From the NCBI GenBank assembly GCA_903813345.2, contig CAIIXF020000009.1:24269759-24333758 (forward strand): DNA of 64,000 bases, read 5' to 3'. Each line of letters starts with the position of its first letter. The first letter of the stretch is position 1. This DNA is from Owenia fusiformis. Its lineage: Eukaryota > Annelida > Polychaeta > Sabellida > Oweniidae. Under the pieces are notes generated by a model that worked only from the letters and a program-made list of their open reading frames with translations, searched no databases and had not been told where the DNA came from. Below, in pieces: positions 11,640-23,800 of the stretch. The translations under genes were made by a program, and so were the position numbers.

Positions 11640-11895
11640 ACCTACGTAGATATTTATGAACACCTTGGCTCGCTTTTGTAAACATCTAGGATAGCTATTC
11701 ATGAACACCTAGGCTTGCTATTATAAACACCTATTATAAACACATAGGCTAGCTATTCATGAAGACATAGGCTTGCAATTTATAAACACCCAGGCTAGCT
11801 ATTCATGAATACCTAGGCTTGATTTATCAACATCTAGACTAGATATTTATGAACACCTAGACTTTCTATTATAAACACTTAGGTTTGCTATATAT
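11640..11895. repeat. minisatellite, unit about 28-32 bp (GAACACCTAGGCTTGCTATT)
   Basis: About nine units alternate between GAACACCTAGGCT-type and TAAACACCTAGGCT-type phrases, each followed by AGCTATTCAT or TGCTATTA. Two unit types alternate, so the true period may be about 60 bp. Confidence 0.8.
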
Positions 11896-14800
11896 GATTT
11901 AAGGTAGGTCTGCATGATGAAAATGTTCATGAATTTTTATGATTACTCATGAACAATAATTAATACCATGGCTGATATTTTTACATTTCTTTACATTTTT
12001 AGATATTTTCCACATATTTACACTCTATGAAAATGGTAAACAAATAATAAAAATACGTCGTCTTGGCCTACATAGAATTGAAATATCATTTCCACAAATT
12101 GTTTTCATTCATTAAGTAAAAGTGCAGAGCTACCTTAAAGCATATGAAGAATATTTGATTTAACTTTTAAACAAGTAACAAACATTTTGGCTAAACTGTT
12201 GACTATAACTATTGACTATTCATTGGTAATGCACGTTTTGCAACTTAAAAAACAAAAAAATACAAGCAATTCTGTTATAATTTAATTACAAAGGATCCAT
12301 ATCAATGAAATATGACAATTATTACACTGATCAGAGATCATATTCACTTCGCCATTATAGCTGTTCCGTTTCAGATGAGCATATCCAAACCTACAAATAT
12401 CAACTTTTATCCTATTCTCAGTGAATAAAAAAAATCATTCATCTCATATCCATCCATTTTTCAACCCTGTAATACATGTACATGTAATATCTCATCTTGT
12501 GAAAAGTTGTCAACCTTACATATCAGTATTATGGGAACAAGATCCATACATTGGTCAGAGTAACCGACCTCCTGTCATATATCATGTCATTCCAAGATAA
12601 AACCAATATATAATCCCTCCCATTGGATAAAATCCATCTCCCACAATATGTTATGAGAACACTGAAATTAGCATTGTTTATATAAGTACATACATATATA
12701 ACATGTAAGCTCCCAAGCTTAACCTGATGCTAGATGAAGCAATTGGATAATATTATAGACCTTCAAACCACTTACATACACCAGCATATACATATAATAG
12801 GCTATATATATACATACATATATGTACATCTTGATAGTCAATTCACTGATAGGTAGTCAATAGTCTACCTCAGATTATAATTACTGTATATACAAATAAT
12901 AGAAATGAACAAAAATGTTTTAAGGATCATCTAAAGGGGTCTTCCCTCATTGGTTGATACTTTTTGGTGTTTAAGACAATCCAAAAAGTTTTCTGGGATG
13001 GCATTACTCATTAATAGGAAAAGAATGATTACATGTATTACACTATCATGAAAATCAATGATATTTTCATCCCCCAGAATCTCATCTATGCACATATTGT
13101 ATGGATGTATATTGCACATGCTGTATCACAACTTAATATATTCTACTTTTATCATCTGCTAATGGGACTATAAACCACATAACAGAATAGTTGGCATACA
13201 TTTTCACAGTTTACAATGCATCCAGTGTTGGTAGAAAACCATTCCATGCATCTGTGTCGTTAATTGTGAATATTTGATCTTCTGATACATACATTGTTTC
13301 AGCTTATGCAAAGATTAGACCTTACTATGCACTATTATGTTGGGTTTCCAAGGGTTTCCAAGGTTACTCTGGCAAGGCCTACTATTACATTTTGTGAAAC
13401 TGGTACCCACATTGAACCCAAAGCTCTTTAACATGTAACAAAAAGATGTGTGGGTGGTCCATAGTGGACAACAGGAATGTTCTGTTTGCAATAGAATATA
13501 AACATACCTAATAATCAGTACTATGTACCGCAATATAATTTGGAATTAACAACACAAGTGACATTCTATATAATACAAATATGTACAGTTTGGAGATACT
13601 CCTCTCTCAATATATTCTTTGACTACTAATAATACCGTCTGCCTGAATACTCTAGCGCCATCTTTTGGCAAATAATGGTTCATTGCTCACATGGATTTAA
13701 ACAAAACAGTGACTAGGCCCTATTTGTTTTTGGATTTCAATACAGATGTGATGAATATATGATTTGGCTTTGCACATCAGGAAATATGCCATGTACATAA
13801 TAGCAAATCCCTCCAATACATTCTGCAAATTGGCAATAATTTGGTTTCAAAGCATATCCAGGCATACGTGATATTAAGTCAGGGGCTATTCCCTCCAGCG
13901 CTATATATACAAAGCATAATTCACTTCCCACGAACATGTTCAAAGTATCTACATATTATATATCACCCTACCTACATGTTCTAACATTTAGGTACAAATA
14001 AGTATCTACATTCGTTGCTTATGTGACAACACAACAATACATCTAATGCATCCACTAATATTCTGACAATTCTGAGCACATGGGGTAAAAACGAAATGGA
14101 TATTTAAAGATACAGATTCTCAATGTTGGGTCTCAAGCTATAAAAGTTGAGCCGACAGTTTATAAAGCAGTAAATGACTTAACAATTACACGTGTCACTG
14201 TAATGGGATACAATTCAGTATTAATACTCAAGGTATTATATGTCAGGTTGCGGTGCCATGCATATTTACAATTAAACTGAACTTCATCTGATACAGCAGA
14301 AATTGCAAATTGATAACATAGCCTTGTATCAAGTCTGATAATACACAACTCCAAGGGTATAGCCACGATGTTAAAATAGGTGAGGCAAATTCAAACAGAT
14401 GAGGCAAATTCAAATAGACGAGGCAAATTTCAGTTAATGGAATATTACACTAACATTAAGCTTCATTTTTCACATTTTCAGTTTTAAGTATGTCTGAATA
14501 AATGTTTCAGTTAAATTATGATGGGCTCGCCTGTGTTACACCTGGCTATACCAAGGAAATCCAATTCATACAGTTTCTCCCACTGTTGGGGAAAGATATC
14601 CATGAAGTGAGGTTGATACAAGGCTATAATGTTGTCATAATATTTTCGAGTAGTTATCTTAATGTGATTATTCAAATATTGTATCATAAAACAAATCAGC
14701 CGAGCGTCCATTTGAAGTAATCTCTATTCCAAAATCAGTATGTGTTACCATGGCAACACTCAGGCAATGTGGAAGATGTTTGCAATATTTCCGTGCTCCA

Positions 14801-15131
14801 GATAAATTTTATAATTGTTCGTGAGATCGCAGTCATACTTGTTGTCATGTAATGCTATAGATGTATCAATGCACCATATCTGGCTTCCACATGCTGTTAA
14901 GACTCCACAACTGATTAACAATTCAAGCTTTTTATATATCCATTTTCTATCAATTAGTTTCGAACCACTATCATGCATTTTGTACTATATGTGCGATCAA
15001 AATCATCCTAAATCTACTAAAATTCACAATGAACTATGTTCTAATTTTTCTCAATTTCTCTTGGTAGTGAACAAATCCATGGTTTCCCTAGATCGTGGTA
15101 CATTTGACTAGTGGGGTTATCAGTCATATAA

Positions 15132-15155
15132 TTGTTGTTGTTGTTGTTGTTGTTG
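15132..15155. repeat. (TTG)n microsatellite
   Basis: Eight uninterrupted TTG triplets. Confidence 0.95.
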
Positions 15156-17581
15156 GAGACAGTCTGCAGTTACACATCTCCATAGTAACCATGTATCAAC
15201 TACCATCGAAAGTCAACAACCTGAAAAATAAGTTATAAGTTAAACAAAATCACATGTAGACTGGCTACAATGCCATAAGAAGTCACAAATAAATTCTTAA
15301 CACAGGAGGGGGATGAAAAAATATTTGAATTTTTTGGCCCTGTTAATAGAAACTTTTGGAGCTATTTCTCTTAATAAGGCTCTATTTTTCAAAAACTGAG
15401 ACTTATCAAAACATACCCATTACAACACAGATCTGAGCTAGTAAATTACAAGAGATGTAATGAAAATAGTAAAATCCATTGCTTAATATGGAAATTAATT
15501 AAAAGCACATACTGTAGCTTAGATGCTGCTGAGAGATTGCAGTGGTGACATTTGAATGTTAATACAATATACACAGGGGGAATATAATAGGTCTGCAATT
15601 CAACCTTTAAACCTTAGAAATATACATTGAAATAACTAGTAGACAAATTATCAAACACATTGTGATGTGATGTTTCATTATACTGTGTCTATAGTGAGTT
15701 TCATCAAATATTGCATTAGTATTAGTTGCTATAAAAAAGGAAAGAAAATCCAGGTCATTATAAACAGCATTAGGACAAGCTATAATAGCTCTCATAGTTT
15801 ATGTTCATAATTTCATTCTCTGTTCTCTCTGGCAATGTTGAATGTTCATTCAAAAATATGTTCATGTAATAAACTAAAAAGGTTTTACACCAACACTGAT
15901 ATTACAGTTTCAACATCAGCAGCCCACATCCAAGTTTCGCCAGATATTTTTACGAAAATTGCCTGTAATGTTTCGAGGAATTTTGTAACTGTTTCTATGT
16001 TAAATTATAGTTTTCAATAATTCTATCTATTGAAAGTGAATAATAATTCTATCTAGTGAAACCACTATAGTGGATATGCATCTTATTATTTACTTGATAA
16101 ATAAATTCACTTTCTAATTAATTCTCCCGGAAGAGAGTTTTCAAATCAAGTGGGCGATTATAATAAAAAGGAATTTCCCCCTTAAAACTGGAGACATTCA
16201 GTAGTGACAGTGAGAGCATTTTTGCACTTAAATCAGTAAAGTTCATCATTCAAAATCAGGCTGTGGGTGATCAAATAATGTATGTGCATTTATTCCATAT
16301 TAACATGTTTTCCTTGGAAAATAAATTTCATCCTTGAGAAAATGAATTTTCCTTGGCCAATATTATATTTTCCCTTGAAATAAAATTCATATTCTACCCT
16401 TCCCATTAAATAACCTCTATTTATCCGAGATAATATTTTAATAGAAAGGACCAGGTCTTTTCCACAATGTCTTTAAAACTAAGCCCTTTGAAGTTATATT
16501 TTCAGCTTGGTGAAGTGATGCATCAAAGAGGCCCAGAGATGACATAAAATCAATTCCTCCTGCTAAATCTCTTTTATTGCCAGCCTCAATCGTTTCCTTC
16601 TTGTCCATTATGCAAGTGAAGCAGAGGACAAAATTCCAATTTGATTTAAAATATTTGATCTAAAAGTCTTTTATTTCCTACATTTAATAGGTGTATTAGA
16701 AATGAGAGTTTCATTTAGCAGCAAGCAATGGAGGAATTACCAAAATGACCAGTTGTTTTGAAGAATTTTACAAAAAGTTCCATTGTTAAGTATATTTTTC
16801 GATAGTTTTGCCTGTTATCAAGTATCCAATGCATTGACACGAGATTGGTGAAAAATATCTCCATTCAGCGAAACTCATATTTGATTATCATTGACTGACC
16901 ATATAATAAGCTTGATACTACACAGAGGCAGCGTTGCTTCTAAACAACATAAATGGCTAAAAATCAATAATAATGCAGGGTCTAATATATCAGAAGGAAC
17001 ATGAATCGCCCATGAATCTCATAATGCCTGGATGAAATAATTAGCAGAACTGATGAGAGAATTTGGTTAAATGTCAATGTTCTTGCCCCTGAGGGTCATA
17101 GCGTGTCGGTTTATTCAAATTTTTCTTGTTACACAGGACTTTGGTTATATTGGATTTTTTTAACATGGCCTTGTGGCACTAAAAATATTCACCCTTGGCT
17201 TATGCCAAATAAACACACTCTCACTTCGGATTAATACACAGTTTTTAATTAGCAATAGGCAATATTGGCGATTATCGGGTTGTTTTGACCAATGTAACCT
17301 GTTGTTATGAGGAATTCTGCAAAAATATTTGTCATATAACCATGCATTATTTTTCAAAATATTTTAGCCATACGCTCCTGAGGTGTCTCTATCGCTGTTA
17401 TGTGAATACATTTATATGATTTGAATAGATAAACAAAATTTGCATGTTGCCTAAAATTCTAATGACGCTTCTGCCATTGTGTGTAACATTGTGATATGCA
17501 GACAAAATCTGATATATGGCATTGATATGAATACTGAACATTACCTACCTCATGTAAGCTCTTGGTTTTGCAGTCTAAAAT

Positions 17582-17830
17582 CTAGTAAGTTGGCGGAGTA
17601 TACTCTTGCTGGGAGTTGTCAGCTGGGGCCTGGAACGGGGGTTGCTGCTGCTGGTAGGGATCCTGGGCTTGACCCTCCCCTGGGTAGGAAGAATAGGGGG
17701 AAGGTTGCTGGGTAGGCTGGAAGCCCCCTTGTGTTGGATCTTGTTGGTATTCACTCTGTCCGCCACTTGTGGAGAATGCATCAGCTGCACCGGAACGGTA
17801 ACGCTGTACAGCCAGAAAGGTTAAACCTCC
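17582..17830 (-). CDS. SYNGR: synaptogyrin exon 4 (terminal)
   Basis: Follows GCTTCCAG and ends at TAG (17582-17584). It encodes GGLTFLAVQRYRSGAADAF, completing TM4, and the Q/P/Y-rich tail. A frame-compatible ATG lies just upstream of the acceptor but belongs to the intron. Confidence 0.92.
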   Translation of the reverse strand, partial: GGLTFLAVQRYRSGAADAFSTSGGQSEYQQDPTQGGFQPTQQPSPYSSYPGEGQAQDPYQQQQPPFQAPADNSQQEYTPPTY

Positions 17831-20800
17831 CTGGAAGCATATCACAGTAAACTATTAGAAAGGTGTTTGGATATATTAGAGAGGTTTTTAGATATAAGAG
17901 AGGTGTTATGATATAAGAGGTGTATTTTGATATAAGAGAGGTATTTAGATATTAAGAGCTGTTTAGATATTAGAGAGGTGTTTTGATATTGGAGATGTGT
18001 TTGGATATTGGAGAGGTGTTTGAATATTGGAGAGATGTTTGGTTATAAGAGAGGTGTTTGGATATTAGAGAGGTGTTTGGATATTGGAGAGGTGTTTGGA
18101 TATTGGAGATGTGCTTGGATATTGGAGAGGTATTAGGATATTGGAGATGTGTTTGGATATTGGAGAGGTATTAGGATATTGGAGATGTGTTTGGATATAA
18201 GAGAGGTGTTTGGATATTAGAGAGGTGTTTGGATATTGGAGAGGTGTTTGGATATTGGAGATGTGCTTGGATATTGGAGAGGTATTAGGATATTGGAGAT
18301 GTGTTTGGATATTGGAGAGGTGCTTGGATATTGGAGAGGTATTTGGATATTGGAGATGTGTTTGGATATTGGAGATGTGCTTGGATATTGGAGATGTGTT
18401 TGGATATTGGAGAGATGTTTGGATATTAGAGAGGTGTTTGTATATTGGAGAGATGTTTGGTTATAAGAGAGGTGTTTGGATATTAGAGAGGTGTTTGGAT
18501 ATTGGAGAGGTGTTTGGATATTGGAGATGTGCTTGGATATTGGAGAGGTATTAGGATATTGGAGATGTGTTTGGATATTGGAGAGATGTTTGGTTATAAG
18601 AGAGGTGTTTGGATATTAGAGAGGTGTTTGGATATTGGAGAGGTGTTTGGATATTGGAGATGTGCTTGGATATTGGAGAGGTATTAGGATATTGGAGATG
18701 TGTTTGGATATTGGAGAGGTATTAGGATATTGGAGATGTGTTTGGATATAAGAGAGGTGTTTGGATATTAGAGAGGTGTTTGGATATTGGAGAGGTGTTT
18801 GGATATTGGAGATGTGCTTGGATATTGGAGAGGTATTAGGATATTGGAGATGTGTTTGGATATTGGAGAGGTGCTTGGATATTGGAGAGGTATTTGGATA
18901 TTGGAGATGTGTTTGGATATTACAGAGGTGTTTGTATATTGGAGAGATGTTTGGATATTAGAGAGATGTTTGGATATTAGAGAGATGTTTGGATATTAGA
19001 GAGATGTTTGGATATTAGAGAGGTGCTTGGATATTGGAGAGGTATTTGGATATTAGAGATGTGTTTGGATATTGGAGAGGTGTTTGGATATTGGAGATGT
19101 GTTTGGATATTGGAGATGTGTTTGGATATTGGAGATGTGTTTGGATATTGGAGAGATGTTTGGATATTAGAGAGGTGTTTGTATATTGGAGAGATGTTTG
19201 GATATTAGAGAGGTGTTTGTATATTGGAGAGATGTTTGGATATTAGAGAGATGTTTGGATATTAGAGAGGTGCTTGGATATTAGAGAGGTGCTTGGATAT
19301 TGGAGATGTGTTTGGATATTGGAGAGGTATTTGGATATTGGAGATGTGTTTGGATATTACAGAGGTGTTTGTATATTGGAGAGATGTTTGGATATTAGAG
19401 AGATGTTTGGATATTAGAGAGATGTTTGGATATTAGAGAGATGTTTGGATATTAGAGAGGTGCTTGGATATTGGAGAGGTATTTGGATATTGGAGATGTG
19501 TTTGGATATTGGAGAGGTATTTGGATATTGGAGATGTGTTTGGATATTGGAGATGTGTTTGGATATTGGAGATGTGTTTGGATATTGGAGAGGTGTTTGG
19601 ATATTGGAGATGTGTTTGGATATTGGAGATGTGTTTGGATATTGGAGAGATGTTTGGATATTGGAGAGGTGTTTGGATATTGGAGAGGTGTTTGGATATT
19701 CGAGAGGTGCTTGGATATTGGAGAGGTGTTTGGATATTGGAAAGGTGTTTGGATATTGGAGAGGTGTTTGGATATTGGAGAGATGTTTGGATATTGAAGA
19801 TGTGTTTGGATATTGGAGGTGTTTGGATATTAGAGAGGTGTTTGGACATTGGAGAGGTGTTTGGATATTGGAGGTGTGTTTGAATATTAAGGAGGTGTTT
19901 GGATATTGGAGAGGTGTTTGGACATTGGAGAGGTGTTTGGATATTGGAGGTGTGTTTGGATATTAGAGAGGCTTCACTATAAATGCATAGATCTCTGACT
20001 GCAATACACAGCTCTTCAAACATAGCTCAGTCAGTATTTATAACACAGTCATCATATATCATATTTCACTTCATATTGCAGCATTGGAGTCATGCTAACT
20101 TTCAACAAAGCCATCAGTAATACCATATAACACTGTCATGTTTTGATGATAAAACATTCAATGCAAAGATAAATATATTGCAGGAACATGCAGGCTAGAC
20201 TTAACTTTATACCAATATCAAACTAATGAGGCAATATGTAACTAACCCACTGCATCACTGCAGCTGCTAACACACTATGTGTGTGATCTGATTAACAATT
20301 CAATAACCAACCTCCAACCATGCTACAATAAATACTACATATCCATCTACTCTTGTGCCCTGACCCTGTGGTTTGTACCACCACCTTTTTCAAATTCTTG
20401 AGTACAGAGTCCAGGCCCGTATACAGGGCATGGGGGGGGGGGGTTGGGTCAGGGGGTTATTTCAAAACCATGCAGTTTTTCACCATTCTGAGCACTATTA
20501 AAGAGATTTTGGGCAAAAGTTGTCAAGAGTGACCCCTCCACTAGAATTTTTTGAAATTTCCCTTGGGAAAAGATGGCTATGGGGCACAGGCATTCACAAA
20601 TTCAACCACAGACTGACAGTTTGACAGCTGATTTATGGCCAAATCATTAAATCAAACGCTACCTTTTATAACACAAATATACAAACATCAAATAACAATT
20701 TTCTGTTTTCTTTTGCTACTTATTCATGAAATATTTTTGAATGAAACCAACAAATCCAGGCAACTGATGGTACAAATTAAGCTGTTTTAAAGATTGCTCC

Positions 20801-23800
20801 TTTTGTAGTTGAGTGTAAAATACTTTTGAAACCTAAATAGAAAAAATCACAAGATGGTCAAGTTATTATGTCAGCCAAATCCTTTAGATCTAATACAATG
20901 CATTCATTAATTCACAAAGTAAGGTAGCACTTCATATATCAAAAATTGATTTGCGATGAGAGAATGCACTGGAATCAATGGCTAGAATGTTATTAAGAAT
21001 TGTGAGGTAGTTAGCATGGTATTGATCTGCATGAATGAGATCAATATAGGATTCTTCCACTGTATGCATAGCCTTGTCTTACACTCTATAAGAGTCCAAT
21101 CAACCCATACAGAATATATCTAATGTCAGATATATCACCTAACATGAAGTGATAGGCCAAAATTTAGCGGAATCAAGTTAGGAAAAGATGTTCCTATCAA
21201 AATTAATTAGATTTAGTGCCACAAAATTTGTAAGGTGGGATTTGTTTGGACATAGATGAGAATTATGTTAGATTGTGTATTGTAAGTGGAAGATCTTAAA
21301 CTACTCAGTTCATGTGTATTCAATTGAATGGAACGCAAAGTAGTGATGACTTCAATACGCCTTCTACTGCAATTTCCAAAAATTCAAGCTTTTGAAACAA
21401 TTAAGGAATACGAAAAGTTATTTTGTTGCATTCTGGCATTATAAATTTAGCGACAGACGCACAAATTAAACCTACCATGGGCTAAAGTAAAAATTAGTCT
21501 CTATTTAGAACACAATCATGATTTTTATTGACATCTTTTTGCTATTCTGGAACTCACTACTCGTCACAGCTTCTGTTCTACAAGAAACATGGCTGATAAG
21601 AACTGAGATGTCATGTTTACCACCATGCCTTTTCGCTGTCTTTTCATTGTTAATTAGACTCCAGATTGAAAATCTGGAGTCTATTGTTTTTGCCTGTTTT
21701 CTTATTATTCCTCTTTCTTTCTTTCTTTCTTTCTTCCTCCTAACAGATTTTCTCTCCAACTATAACATCTTACTTAATCCAACCTACATGGTTGACTAGG
21801 GAATGTATCTGGCTTTCTGGGAAATTAGGTCAAATTTTTATCTAGGTCATAGGTCAAGAACTAGGTCAAATCTTGAATTTTCACTAATTCACCACTTTTC
21901 TCAGTCGTCTTTCAATATTTTCGCTCCGGGTATTCTTCATCATGTACCTATGACAAAAAGCTAATTCCAAATGGCAAATCGTTTTTTGATTACTCTTACC
22001 GATTTTGAGATATTGCGTCCGAAAAGTAGGTCAGAACAAAAAATTCTCCAAATTCAAGGTGTGAGTTATGGAATATATGTAGAATTTTCCAAGGAATCCG
22101 AATCTGCAAACCAAGTGTCAATCCAACTTTCGGTTTGGAAGTTATGGCGTTTTGAAAGCTCAAAAATTGCTAAATTTGGTGCCTATGTTAGGGGCGGGGT
22201 CAAAATATCGATGTTCATATGGAGACGAAAGTACTTTCGCGAGGGGGGAGGGGGTTTTTGGGCACTTTCGTTGACCAAAAAAACATCGATAATTCGGATC
22301 TGATATACAAAAAATAATTGGACTTACCCACTTTTTCTGGCGCTATGTTCTGATAAAAAGGCTTGTTTTCAATAGTTCGTGAGCTTTTTTGTGTGATAGG
22401 TCCAAAATATCGGTAGATAAAGACGATAATTCGATCATTTTTCAAATAAATTCCGTACTTTTCCCTCCTCCTTTTGAAGAGTTCAATGCAGTTAAATTGC
22501 GAACGTGTGTTAATTCACCGTAATAATAACCCGGCAAATAGGATACGATTATGCCTGAAAATCAATGTGTTTTTTGAAGTGAACTAAGCTTTCGTCTAGT
22601 GGGGGGGTGGGGGGGTTGTTGTCCAAACGAAATTACTTTCGTCTCCATATGAACATTGATATTTTGACCCCGCCCCTTAAGTCAATGGGAAAAAAGACTT
22701 TTTCGAAGTGTAAAAAAAATACAAGATATAGACTGAGTACAGCTTAACATAATGAATGCTTATAAAAGAAGGCGACCTCAAAAGCTACATAGCTTCAAAA
22801 TTTGGACACCAAAATGCCTAGGTCAAAATCTAGGTCAAATTCATAGTTTTTTTCCTTATTTTTACGATTCTGACACTACACTTTAATAATTTACTTCAAA
22901 ATTGTGTATGCAGGTAGCAAAGAGTGTGCTAATAGTGTTAGCCTTTTGTCGTCAGAAAGTATTTTGACCCACTTTTGAAATATGGTGTCCGAAAAGTAGG
23001 TCAAAATAAAAAGTTCTCCAAATTTAACATATGAGCTATGAATTAAAGGGTAGAATTTTCTCAGGAATCTGAATCTGCAAACAAATTTCAATCCGACTTT
23101 CGGTCCGGAAGTTATGGCGTTTTGAAAGCTCAAAAATCGCTAAATTTGGTGCCCCATGTTATGTCAATGAGAAAAAAGATTTTTTTGAAGTGTAAAATAC
23201 CAGATATAAACTGAGTACAGCTTAACATTCTGAAAGCCTATAAAAGAAGGGGACCTCGAAGGCTATCTAGCTTTAAAATTAGTTTTTCCTTATTTTTGCG
23301 ATTCTGACATTACACTTTAATGATTTGCTTCGAAATTTTGTATACAGGTAGCAAAGAGTGTGCTTATAGTGTTAGCCTTCTGCCGTCAGAAAGTATTTTG
23401 ACCCACTTTTGAGATATGGTGTGTGAAAAGTAGGTCAAAATAAAAAGTTCTCCAAATAACGTATTAGTTATGAATTAAGGGTAGAATTTTCTCAGGAATC
23501 AGAATCTTTAAACCAAATTTCGATCCAACTTCTGATTAGATAGTTATAGCGGTTTGAAGTCTCGAAAAGTCGATATGATGATATCCCCATGTTAAGCCAA
23601 TGGAGTCGAAGATAACATTCTTAAGAGTTGTCTAAATGTCTATATTCTAGCTGACTCAGCTTATTCTGAATGACTCAGCTTACAAGTATTTGGATGACTC
23701 AGCTTAAAAAAAGTCTGAAATCTGGAGTCTTAAATTGAACTTGTTCAATTTACATGTCTAGTTATACTCACTTTTGGTTTAAATCATCTGCCCCTCTACA

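Larger units (their letters stand above)
10714..17581 (-). other. probable long 3' UTR of synaptogyrin, no coding sequence
   Basis: No ORF in these 6.9 kb resembles a protein. The stretch has few complete transposons compared with the flanking introns and ends at a strong poly(A) signal. It contains a 28-30 bp minisatellite (11640-11895), a triple 21-base repeat near 14372-14430 (GAGGCAAATTCAAA), and a (TTG)8 microsatellite (15132-15155). Long 3' UTRs are common for neuronal transcripts. Whether the mRNA spans all of this is inference, and earlier poly(A) sites may be used. Confidence 0.4.

Noticed and set aside
18210-20023. Several long ORFs on both strands (up to 196 codons) encoding repeats such as DIGEVFGYWRGVWILE or SNIQTPLQYPNTSPISKHL
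   Set aside because: They are the 19-bp minisatellite read in every frame. A unit length not divisible by 3 and lacking stops gives open frames automatically, and the array lies inside the synaptogyrin intron.
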